DNA of 16,751 nt from Methanolobus sp. UBA118. Its GTDB lineage: Archaea > Halobacteriota > Methanosarcinia > Methanosarcinales > Methanosarcinaceae. The stretch spans positions 1-16,751 of the forward strand of contig DACO01000002.1 in NCBI GenBank assembly GCA_002508635.1. Reading direction: 5' to 3'. The translations under genes were made by a program, and so were the position numbers. Shown here in pieces: positions 6,676 through 13,461 of this stretch (positions are counted from its first letter, which is position 1; every line of letters begins with the position of its first letter). The notes below the pieces were generated by a model. The model did not search any database. It worked only from the letters and a program-made list of their open reading frames with translations, and was not told where the DNA came from.

Positions 6676-7479
6676 ATGGCTCGTATACCCACAGGAATCC
6701 CCGGATTTGATGAACTAATAGAAGGCGGTTTCATAGAGAATGATGTAGTCCTGCTGATCGGCGGACCTGGAGCAGGCAAATCCACATTCGGTGCACAATA
6801 TCTCTACGAAGGCATCACGTCCTATAACGAGCCGGGTGTCTACATCACTTTTGAAGAAACGCCTGCCCGAATCATGAGGAATATGTGGAGGCATGGCTGG
6901 GACCTTGAAAGACTTATCAAGGAAGACAAGCTCAGGATAGTGCGTGCCGATCCCATTGCCTATGGCCGCTATATCGAGAAGAACAGGGATCCTGATTCCG
7001 CTAAGGAAACGGACACCACTACCATTGAAACCGTTCTGCGGCAGATATATGCCAGTGTGCAGGAAATCGGAGCCAAGCGTCTTTTTATTGACTCCATGAC
7101 CTCACTTAAGATATCTCCTGATCCTGTTAATGTAAGATATATCATTCTTGAGTTCATTAAGAATATAGAGAGCTTTGACTGCACAACCCTGATCACAAGA
7201 GAGATACACAGGGAGACCAATTACTTCAGTGTTGAGGAGTATCTTGCCGAAGGAGTTATTTGCCTTAAGGTATTCAGGATTGGCGGAGAAAGGATCAGAG
7301 CCATCGAGATACTTAAAATGCGAGGCACAAAACACGATGAAGTGCTACGTCCCTATATAATGTCTGACAACGGGATCTTCGTTTACTCATCCCAGTCCGT
7401 CATAGGCAAAGAAGCAGATGTTTTCTCCACAGAGCTATTCAACTCCAGGGGAACATTGGATGAAACAGAATTACGCTGA
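6676..7479 (+). CDS. Single-domain KaiC-family ATPase (RecA superfamily)
   Basis: The product is 267 residues from the ATG at 6676. An earlier in-frame ATG at 6661 exists, but GAGGT at 6666-6670 sits six bases before 6676 and the family usually starts close to the MARIPTGIPGFDELIEGG segment. Numbered from 6676, Walker A GGPGAGKST is at 29-37, the paired catalytic glutamates in TFEET at about 58-62, and Walker B RLFIDSM at 135-141. All key residues are intact, unlike the KaiC-like gene at 2622. There is one KaiC domain, not the tandem of the clock protein, and the C-terminal 40 residues are outside the core. Members bind and hydrolyse ATP and often oligomerise; archaeal roles are mostly unknown. 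The end overlaps the radical SAM gene by 20 bases. Confidence 0.9.
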   Translation: MARIPTGIPGFDELIEGGFIENDVVLLIGGPGAGKSTFGAQYLYEGITSYNEPGVYITFEETPARIMRNMWRHGWDLERLIKEDKLRIVRADPIAYGRYIEKNRDPDSAKETDTTTIETVLRQIYASVQEIGAKRLFIDSMTSLKISPDPVNVRYIILEFIKNIESFDCTTLITREIHRETNYFSVEEYLAEGVICLKVFRIGGERIRAIEILKMRGTKHDEVLRPYIMSDNGIFVYSSQSVIGKEADVFSTELFNSRGTLDETELR

Positions 7480-8659
7480 TTCACAGGACGACGAGAAAAT
7501 TACATTGCTTTCGATTCCGGGACTTTCTATCAAAATGGATAAAACAGAGGATTTTGTCCAGCTGAAAGCAACAGGAGGTATTCGCAAGGCATGCGCTCCT
7601 TTTCTAAACAGGATAAATGAAAGGCTTCGGGAGGAAAAGCCGGCACTTATCAAAGACGATGAGGTGATCGCCTCTACATGGCTTCCTCCGATACCCAGTA
7701 AAGCCTTCAAAAGACTTCTTATGGCAGAGACCCAGATAGCTCTGGGCAGGTATGTTCCTGAAACGGTCTCCTTTGAGATAACCCGAAATTGCAAATGCAA
7801 TTGCGAACACTGTGTGGTGAGCGGCGGAGAAGGAGACCTGGACATCGAGACAATGAAGCGTGCCATAGATGATGTACTTGATATGGGGGCAATGGTCATC
7901 GTATTCACCGAAGGTGACCCCATGTTGCGCGAGGATATCTACGAGCTTATCGATTACGTGGACAAGGACCGTGCCATCGTAAATATGTATACTCCTGGTA
8001 CGGAAATGACTCCGGAGAACGCGCAGCGTCTGAAGGAAGCCGGGTTACATAACCTTCTGGTCAGCATATATTCCACAGAAGCCGAAAAGCACGATGCTGT
8101 ACGCTGTCTGGACGGTGCGTTCGAGATGGCCACAAATGCCATGAAAATGGCACTTGATGCAGGTCTGCTTGTCACCATGGCAACACATGTGTCACCTAAG
8201 AACATAGATGAGTTGCCTGCAATGTATGAGCTTGCAAGGGATATCGGGGTACATGAGTTCTCCCTCTGGGAGTCCGTACCCAAAAAGAAAGGTGATGCCA
8301 TTATCACTGAAGCTGACAGGCAGCAGGTGCTTGAGATGTACCACCGTATCAATTCCACCAAAGGCGGTCCGCGTATATTTTCCAATTCCTATTTCGAGGG
8401 TGAGATGCTGGGGTGCATGGCGGGACAGCGCTGGCTGCACGTTTGTGTTGACGGCTCGGTAAAACCATGTCCGTACATACCTTTCAGCTACGGAAATATT
8501 ACAGAACAGTCCATGAAGGATATCTGGAGCAAGATACGCAAGGACAGGTCATTCAGAGGACAGCGTAAAACATGTCTGATGCAGGAAAGTGAATATCTGC
8601 AGCTTGTGGATAGCATACCGGAGGGCGCATCAAAGCCCTATGATATTGATTTGATATAA
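7460..8659 (+). CDS. Radical SAM protein with auxiliary Fe-S (SPASM/twitch-like) C-terminus
   Basis: From the ATG at 7460, preceded by AGGGGA at 7447-7452, the product is 399 residues; an in-frame ATG at 7418 lacks a good site and would overlap the KaiC gene by 62 bases. Residues 1-100 are an N-terminal region not assigned to a family. The radical SAM core follows: C111-x3-C115-x2-C118 for the 4Fe-4S/SAM cluster (extra Cys at 113), EGDP (151-154) at the GGEP position, and a TIM-barrel-like stretch to about 310. The end has C319, C329 (HVCVDGSVKPCPY), C337 and C372, plus GNI-type IPFSYGNITEQSMKDIW, as in proteins with one auxiliary cluster. Related SPASM/twitch enzymes modify peptides or heme precursors; the substrate here is unknown. 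It is coupled to the KaiC gene. Confidence 0.88.
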   Translation: MKQNYADSQDDEKITLLSIPGLSIKMDKTEDFVQLKATGGIRKACAPFLNRINERLREEKPALIKDDEVIASTWLPPIPSKAFKRLLMAETQIALGRYVPETVSFEITRNCKCNCEHCVVSGGEGDLDIETMKRAIDDVLDMGAMVIVFTEGDPMLREDIYELIDYVDKDRAIVNMYTPGTEMTPENAQRLKEAGLHNLLVSIYSTEAEKHDAVRCLDGAFEMATNAMKMALDAGLLVTMATHVSPKNIDELPAMYELARDIGVHEFSLWESVPKKKGDAIITEADRQQVLEMYHRINSTKGGPRIFSNSYFEGEMLGCMAGQRWLHVCVDGSVKPCPYIPFSYGNITEQSMKDIWSKIRKDRSFRGQRKTCLMQESEYLQLVDSIPEGASKPYDIDLI

Positions 8660-8669
8660 GCTACAGGCA

Positions 8670-8691
8670 TTTTCTTATTCTGTTCTTTTTT
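8670..8691 (+). terminator. T-rich terminator after the radical SAM gene
   Basis: TTTTCTTATTCTGTTCTTTTTT follows the stop codon by about ten bases and reaches into the 3' end of the opposing gene. It is typical of archaeal T-run termination; there is no clear hairpin. Confidence 0.5.
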
Positions 8692-9232
8692 CCGAATCCA
8701 GCTTTTCAAGCAGCTTTTTGTTCTGGCGGTAATATCCTATTATTACTATACCTGCAATTATGCCCATTAGATAATACTTGCCTGAGAATATGTCGAGCCA
8801 GAAACCCGGCCAGATATAGGATGCTATCAGGAACATCAGGAACACGGGTAAAGCAACCCAGATTGATATGATAAGTGAGGCTTTTTTCGGACCGTACTTA
8901 TGATTCAAACGGTGGAGTAGTTTCCATCCTGTGAAAAAATCTGCGATATTCAGCGGTTCATTATCATTGCCATCTTCTATGAACTTTTCAATTCTCTTAT
9001 CATGGTTTTTCTGTATCTTTTTGCGGTTTACAATAGTGAATAGTGCTGTGAACAGGAAAGCCACAGAACCATACTGTCGTGGCAATAAAAGCATCAATAG
9101 CGTTGATATAAACATCAGGGCTCCGATTATGGCAGGAAAATAACTTTCATTGTACCTGCGGGCTGAGCTTATGTTGTATATTGTCATAAAGCCAAAGAAA
9201 ACAATTCCAAAATGAAATATTGTAATATCCAT
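8675..9232 (-). CDS. Unrecognised multi-pass membrane protein
   Basis: No family is recognised. From the ATG at 9232 the product is 185 residues; another in-frame ATG lies at 9256, but GGAG seven bases before 9232 favours the shorter form. Hydrophobic segments suggest about five membrane helices: near residues 2-20 (ITIFHFGIVFFGFMTIYNI), 32-52, 56-70, 117-139 (IISIWVALPVFLMFLIASYIW), and 151-169. Between the third and fourth is a charged, presumably cytoplasmic stretch of about 45 residues (NRKKIQKNHDKRIEK onward), and the tail is also charged. It converges on the radical SAM gene with 15 bases between stops, so it is not in that operon, and it diverges from trpS. Confidence 0.7.
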   Translation of the reverse strand: MDITIFHFGIVFFGFMTIYNISSARRYNESYFPAIIGALMFISTLLMLLLPRQYGSVAFLFTALFTIVNRKKIQKNHDKRIEKFIEDGNDNEPLNIADFFTGWKLLHRLNHKYGPKKASLIISIWVALPVFLMFLIASYIWPGFWLDIFSGKYYLMGIIAGIVIIGYYRQNKKLLEKLDSEKRTE

Positions 9233-9293
9233 TATTATCTCCGCAACACCTGTCATTGGAATTTTAACTATTTGCTTTTAGAATTGCTTTAAT

Positions 9294-9309
9294 ACATATA
9301 AAAATATGT
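9294..9309. promoter_or_regulatory. AT-rich inverted repeat in the divergent region before trpS
   Basis: ACATAT, AAAA, ATATGT form a perfect 6-bp inverted repeat containing a TATA-like core usable on either strand, about 60 bases upstream of the membrane-protein start and about 180 bases upstream of the trpS start. A second AT-rich block, TATTATATTCATATATTT at 9313-9330, is the more likely rightward TATA box. Confidence 0.35.
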
Positions 9310-9486
9310 TGGTATTATATTCATATATTTACCAAGTGGCGTGTACTTGTTTGCATGGTATATCTTTATCCTCCATTTAGGTCCAATAATAACCTTTACA
9401 TATCACCACGTGTTCTTACTAACAATTTCATTGACAGAAAAAAAGACATGTTCTACCCGAACATCCCATCATACAAGAGGCCCTAT

Positions 9487-10785
9487 ATGAATATGAAGAT
9501 CAACCCATGGAGTGCATTGAGCATCGATGATTATTCCAAACTATTCGAGGAATTCGGCATTTTGCCCTTTGATCAATTACTTCCTGAGATCAAAGATCCC
9601 CACAGATACATGCGCAGGAAGATCATATTCGGCCACAGGGGATATGATCTGATAACCGATGCCATGAATAACGGCAAACCATTTTCGGTAATGAGCGGTT
9701 TTATGCCATCCGGAAAGATACACCTCGGTCATAAGATGGTGATGGAGGAGATCATATGGCACCAGCAGCAGGGAGCCGATGCATTTGTGGGTATTGCCGA
9801 CAGGGAGGCACACTCGGTAAGGGGCATGTCATGGGAAAAGTGCAGGGATATAGGTATCAATGAGTATCTTACAAGTCTCATAGCTCTTGGCTTTGAACCG
9901 GAAGGGCATATTTATTTCCAGTCTGACTCTGAACAGGTCAAGGACCTTGCTTTCGAACTTGGTTCAAAGGTCAATTTTTCGGAACTGAGTGCCATCTATG
10001 GCTTCACAGGTGAGACAAGCGTATCCCATATGTTAAGTGCCGTCACACAGAGTGCAGACATATTACATCCTCAGCTTGATGAATTCGAAGGGCCGAAGCC
10101 TACGGTGATTCCCGTAGGTGCAGACCAGGATCCTCACATACGCCTGACCAGAGGACTCGGTCACAAGATGAACATGTTCAAGATCGAGGGACGTGAGGAT
10201 AAGAAAGGCAGACACTATTTCAGCATCAGAAGCAAATCAGCTCCTGAAGATGCCCTGAAGGAGCTGGCTGAACGCATCCCCGGAACTACAAAACTGTTCG
10301 AGGGTCATGTTGATGTACTGGATTTCGACAACTTCGAGGAACTCCTGAAGACTGTCAGGGCTGTAGAGCTCGAATTTGGAGGATATGCGTTTGTGCCACC
10401 ATCTTCCACATATCACCGTTTCATGTCGGGACTGCAGGGTGGAAAGATGTCAAGCAGTGTTCCTGACAGTTATATATCGCTCACCGAGGACCCCAAGGGA
10501 GCTGCAAAGAAGGTCAAAAGGGCAAAGACCGGTGGTAGGATAACACTTGAGGAACAGAAAAAGCTTGGCGGTGAGCCAGACAAATGTTCTGTTTATGAAT
10601 TACTGTTATTCAATCTTGTTGAAGATGATGAGGAACTGGCACAGATCTATAATGACTGTGTCAGAGGACAGAAGGTATGTGGAAACTGCAAGGCTCTTGC
10701 AGCGGAAAAAATGGAGAAGTTCCTGAAAGAGCATCAGGAACTGCGTGAAGTGGCAAAGGACAGGCTCGACGAATACGGACTATAG
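9487..10785 (+). CDS. trpS: Tryptophanyl-tRNA synthetase
   Basis: From 9487 the product is 432 residues, fitting archaeal TrpRS. The class I signatures are HLGH (79-82, in SGFMPSGKIHLGHK) and KMSSS (320-324, in GGKMSSSVPD). VPVGADQDPHIRLTR-like sequence at about 209-222 is the conserved block lining the ATP/tryptophan site. The enzyme charges tRNA-Trp with tryptophan. The frame is open back to an ATG at 9355, but the 44 extra residues do not look like TrpRS, and GAGG at 9477-9480 lies six bases before 9487; the ATG at 9493 is also possible. The downstream pheS begins 18 bases after the stop, forming an aminoacyl-tRNA synthetase operon. Confidence 0.95.
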   Translation: MNMKINPWSALSIDDYSKLFEEFGILPFDQLLPEIKDPHRYMRRKIIFGHRGYDLITDAMNNGKPFSVMSGFMPSGKIHLGHKMVMEEIIWHQQQGADAFVGIADREAHSVRGMSWEKCRDIGINEYLTSLIALGFEPEGHIYFQSDSEQVKDLAFELGSKVNFSELSAIYGFTGETSVSHMLSAVTQSADILHPQLDEFEGPKPTVIPVGADQDPHIRLTRGLGHKMNMFKIEGREDKKGRHYFSIRSKSAPEDALKELAERIPGTTKLFEGHVDVLDFDNFEELLKTVRAVELEFGGYAFVPPSSTYHRFMSGLQGGKMSSSVPDSYISLTEDPKGAAKKVKRAKTGGRITLEEQKKLGGEPDKCSVYELLLFNLVEDDEELAQIYNDCVRGQKVCGNCKALAAEKMEKFLKEHQELREVAKDRLDEYGL

Positions 10786-10803
10786 ATTATCAAGGTGTAA
10801 TAT

Positions 10804-12282
10804 ATGGCTTCAGATTATAATCTCACACCCAATGAGAAAAACGTGCTGTTAGCACTGGAAGAACTGAAAACTGCAAATCCTGATGAACTTGCACAAAAGG
10901 CAGGTATGAAAGTGGAAACTGCCATGCAGGCTGCATTTTTGCTTGATGAGAACGGGCTTGCAAGGGTTGATGAAAAGGTCATCGAGACATATGGACTGAC
11001 TGACGAAGGTAAAAAGTATGCAGATGAAGGCCTTCCCGAAAGGCAGATCATCAATTCCATCTCCGGGCCAGTATCCATGGATGAACTTAAGGATAAGTTC
11101 AATCCTGCCGTAGTCGGCATAGCTACAGGATGGCTGCGCCGCAAAGCCTGGGCTACGATCGAGAAGGGAATGATAGTACCGACAGGAAATGCTGATTCCG
11201 GTGATGATGAAAAGGTCCTGGATAAGTTCGGGGGACAGGAAAGAACCCTGGAAGAGCTTGATGCCAGCCCGGCTCTTATGAAGGACATGCTCAAGCGCAA
11301 ACTCGTAACTAAGAACGAGGACAAGCACAGGTCTGTGAGCATAACTAGCGAGGGGAGCGAACTTGTTGCATCGGGAATCGAGGTAGAAGAAGAGGTTGCA
11401 CAGATCACATCCGAGATGCTCAAGAGCGGCCAGTGGAAGGACAAGAAGTTCAGGGCATACAATATCCAGACTCCTCCCCGTCAGATATACGGAGCCAAGG
11501 TTCACCCTTACCAGCGTCTGATCGATCAGATGAGGCGTATCTTCCTTGACATGGGTTTCACCGAGATAAAAGGTGAGATAGTACAGAGTTCCTTCTGGAA
11601 CTTCGATTCACTGTTCCAGCCACAGGATCACCCTGCGAGGGAGATGCAGGATACCTTCCACCTGTCCAGCAGGTCAGAACTTCCACCTGAATACAAGGAT
11701 CAAGTTTGTGCCATGCACGAGCACGGAGGAGACACCGAATCCACCGGTTGGGGAGGTAAATGGAGTGAGGAGATTGCCTGTAAGAATGTGCTGAGGACCC
11801 ACACCACAGCACTCACCATCAAATATCTTGCAGATAACCCCGAACCTCCGGTCAAGGCTTTCTCAATTGACAGGGCATACCGTCGTGAAACGATCGATCC
11901 CACACATACTCCGGAATTCGAGCAACTGGAGGGGGTTGTCATGGATAAGGACATGTCCTTTGCCAATCTGCTGGGATGCCTGAAGGAGTTCTATCACAGG
12001 ATGGGATTCGAGGACGTGCGTTTCAGGCCGGGATATTTCCCATACACCGAACCAAGCGTGGAACCAGAAGTATATGTCGAAGGTCTTGGATGGGTTGAGC
12101 TTGGCGGTGCCGGTGTGTTCAGGAAAGAAGTCACAGAACCCTTGGGAATCAAGTATCCTGTACTTGCATGGGGCCTTGGTGTAAGCCGTCTTGCAATGCT
12201 CAAGCTGGGTCTCAAGGACCTGCGTCTGCTTTACCAGTCCGATATCGACTGGCTGCGCAAAAGCCCGGTCTGCCAGCTCTGA
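10804..12282 (+). CDS. pheS: Phenylalanyl-tRNA synthetase alpha subunit
   Basis: The 492-residue product has the archaeal/eukaryotic PheRS-alpha layout: an N-terminal region of winged-helix modules (about 1-195, tRNA binding) and a class II catalytic core. The core shows YGAKVHPYQRLIDQMRRIFLDMGF (motif 1 region, about 229-252), the FSIDRAYRRETIDPTHTPEF motif 2 (353-372), HHGGDTES-like HEHGGDTEST (305-314), and motif 3 WGLGVSRLAMLKLG (456-469). With the beta subunit it forms the alpha2-beta2 enzyme that charges tRNA-Phe. AAGGTG precedes the ATG. It follows trpS in an operon, but pheT is not adjacent; a terminator follows instead, so the beta subunit must be encoded elsewhere. Confidence 0.97.
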   Translation: MASDYNLTPNEKNVLLALEELKTANPDELAQKAGMKVETAMQAAFLLDENGLARVDEKVIETYGLTDEGKKYADEGLPERQIINSISGPVSMDELKDKFNPAVVGIATGWLRRKAWATIEKGMIVPTGNADSGDDEKVLDKFGGQERTLEELDASPALMKDMLKRKLVTKNEDKHRSVSITSEGSELVASGIEVEEEVAQITSEMLKSGQWKDKKFRAYNIQTPPRQIYGAKVHPYQRLIDQMRRIFLDMGFTEIKGEIVQSSFWNFDSLFQPQDHPAREMQDTFHLSSRSELPPEYKDQVCAMHEHGGDTESTGWGGKWSEEIACKNVLRTHTTALTIKYLADNPEPPVKAFSIDRAYRRETIDPTHTPEFEQLEGVVMDKDMSFANLLGCLKEFYHRMGFEDVRFRPGYFPYTEPSVEPEVYVEGLGWVELGGAGVFRKEVTEPLGIKYPVLAWGLGVSRLAMLKLGLKDLRLLYQSDIDWLRKSPVCQL

Positions 12283-12298
12283 ATTACTTTTTACATGC

Positions 12299-12336
12299 GT
12301 CCCTGTTGCTATTTCTGAAGGCAGGGACCTGTTTTT
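12299..12336 (+). terminator. Terminator of the trpS-pheS operon
   Basis: GTCCCTG (12299-12305) pairs perfectly with CAGGGAC (12322-12328) across a 16-base loop, followed by CTGTTTTT. It starts 16 bases after the pheS stop. Confidence 0.75.
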
Positions 12337-12352
12337 GAAATAAGATCTTCTG

Positions 12353-12424
12353 CGGAGCTAGCGAAAGCTCTGGAAGAATGCTAGGCAACAAGTACGCAGC
12401 ACTTCTGTATTGTTTGGTTTTATG
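12353..12424 (+). ncRNA. Candidate structured RNA: two adjacent stem-loops then a T-rich tail
   Basis: CGGAGCT (12353-12359) pairs with AGCTCTG (12366-12372), seven pairs with one G-U, across the loop AGCGAA. Immediately after, GAAG-TGCT (12373-12382, bulged AA at 12377-12378) pairs with AGCACTTC (12398-12405), eight pairs across a 15-base loop. T-rich sequence (TGTTTGGTTTTATG) follows to 12424. The block is GC-richer than its flanks and lies beyond the pheS terminator and before the next promoter. It matches no RNA family I know; it could be a small RNA or part of the pheS 3' end. Strand is assumed from the T tail. Confidence 0.3.
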
Positions 12425-12483
12425 TAATCCAGGCGCTATATCATAATGATGATTATAATGACTTATTAATCTTTTAGTAAATG

Positions 12484-12492
12484 TTATAAATA
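12484..12492 (+). promoter_or_regulatory. TATA box of the PEF-CTERM surface protein gene
   Basis: TTATAAATA is a near-consensus archaeal TATA box 80-90 bases before the ATG at 12574. A start about 25 bases downstream gives a leader of about 55 bases ending in the ribosome binding site GGAGAGGTGGT. Confidence 0.6.
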
Positions 12493-12573
12493 TGGAACGT
12501 AATATTGTTACATAACTATACTCTGAATATATAGTCCATATTGATGTTTAGGATATAGGAGAGGTGGTACGTT

Positions 12574-13110
12574 ATGAAAAGAATTGTAATACTAACTATG
12601 GTAATGCTAGTTGCTGCTATGTCACTGGCAACTGCGGCAAGTGTAGTTCCGGAACCATTTGATGATTGGCAATCCGGTGACGCAGAATTTGAATGCGAAC
12701 AGGCTGGAGCATGTGACTACTATTCTTATAAGATAGATGAATGGGGAAATGCAAGCTATTGGGGAGATAGTGATATGAACGGTACTTATGATTACGAAAA
12801 TATTACAATCTCTAATGAAGATGGATATAGTTTTAACTGGACAACTACAGAGCCAGTTTGTGCGGTAATTGTGAAGGGAGGCGATGATGCGTATGTCTAT
12901 TATTATGATGGTGCATATAGTGACACTAATCTAATAGCCCCTGATAACCCAGGCGGACAACAGGCAGAGATTAGTCACGTCACCTTTTGCTTTAAAGAAG
13001 ATGACACGGGCGGCCCGGGGGAAGTACCTATTCCAGAATTCCCTACAGTTGCACTTCCGATAGCTGCAATACTTGGTCTGGCATTCCTGTTCCAGCGCAG
13101 AAAGGAGTGA
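12574..13110 (+). CDS. Exported PEF-CTERM surface protein
   Basis: The 178-residue product has a signal peptide (1-22, ending TAA-S), an acidic outside domain, and a sorting tail. The tail is PEFPT (154-158), a hydrophobic helix (VALPIAAILGLAFLFQ, about 159-174) and a basic RRKE end: the archaeal PEF-CTERM signal, known in Methanosarcinales and thought to be cut by an archaeosortase that transfers the protein to a lipid anchor. Before it is a segment found in many exported bacterial and archaeal proteins: CAVIVKGGDDAYVYYYDG ... PDNPGGQQAEISHVTFCFKE (96-141). Cysteines at 41, 47, 96 and 139 could form disulfides, and sequons occur at N59, N69, N76 and N88. The function is unknown. No sortase gene is in the window. 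Its start region matches that of the next gene. Confidence 0.85.
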   Translation: MKRIVILTMVMLVAAMSLATAASVVPEPFDDWQSGDAEFECEQAGACDYYSYKIDEWGNASYWGDSDMNGTYDYENITISNEDGYSFNWTTTEPVCAVIVKGGDDAYVYYYDGAYSDTNLIAPDNPGGQQAEISHVTFCFKEDDTGGPGEVPIPEFPTVALPIAAILGLAFLFQRRKE

Positions 13111-13165
13111 ACTTTTAAGTTCATTTCTTTTTTAAGTCTATTTTTTGTGTTTTCTTTATTTCTCA
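13108..13165 (+). terminator. Terminator after the PEF-CTERM gene
   Basis: The stop codon begins a perfect 16-base palindrome (TGAACTTTTAAGTTCA, 13108-13123), followed by repeated T-runs (TTTCTTTTTT, ATTTTTTG, GTTTTCTTT) to about 13165. This fits archaeal T-run termination. Confidence 0.6.
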
Positions 13166-13461
13166 ATTCTCTGTTTAAATACCGAAGCCTTCTGTTTTGT
13201 TATTTTATTTTATTTTATCAGAATTTAATCAATACTTCGGATTAATGCTATTCTTTGTGCGGAATTCCGTAATGTATCTATGTTCTTTAAGTTTGACATT
13301 TATTTGTTACTGTTACGTTTGAAAATTTAAGCATAAAAGTAACTATGGTAATATACTAACATTTATTGTCACTATCAGAATTATGTATTATTGTTTCACA
13401 AAGCGCATATATCAGCAAAAAGACAACGTACAGTGACTACAATATAAGTAGGTGGTACGAT
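13111..13461 (+). other. Intergenic region, 351 bases, terminator then promoter, no gene seen
   Basis: The left part is the T-rich terminator. The middle holds a short TATTTTATTTTATTTTAT simple repeat (about 13199-13217) and AT-rich sequence with no reading frame I can support. CATATAT at 13406-13412 is a candidate TATA box for the large surface protein gene, giving a start near 13435 and a leader of under 30 bases. Confidence 0.5.

Noticed and set aside
7471..8440. Minus-strand frames inside the radical SAM gene
   Set aside because: The plus-strand frame has intact Fe-S motifs; the opposite frames are low-complexity shadows.
10815..11505. Two long minus-strand frames of about 215 residues within pheS
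   Set aside because: They lie wholly inside the well-supported pheS coding sequence and give no recognisable protein.
13199..13217. TATTT tandem repeat
   Set aside because: Low-complexity AT-rich intergenic sequence with no associated feature.
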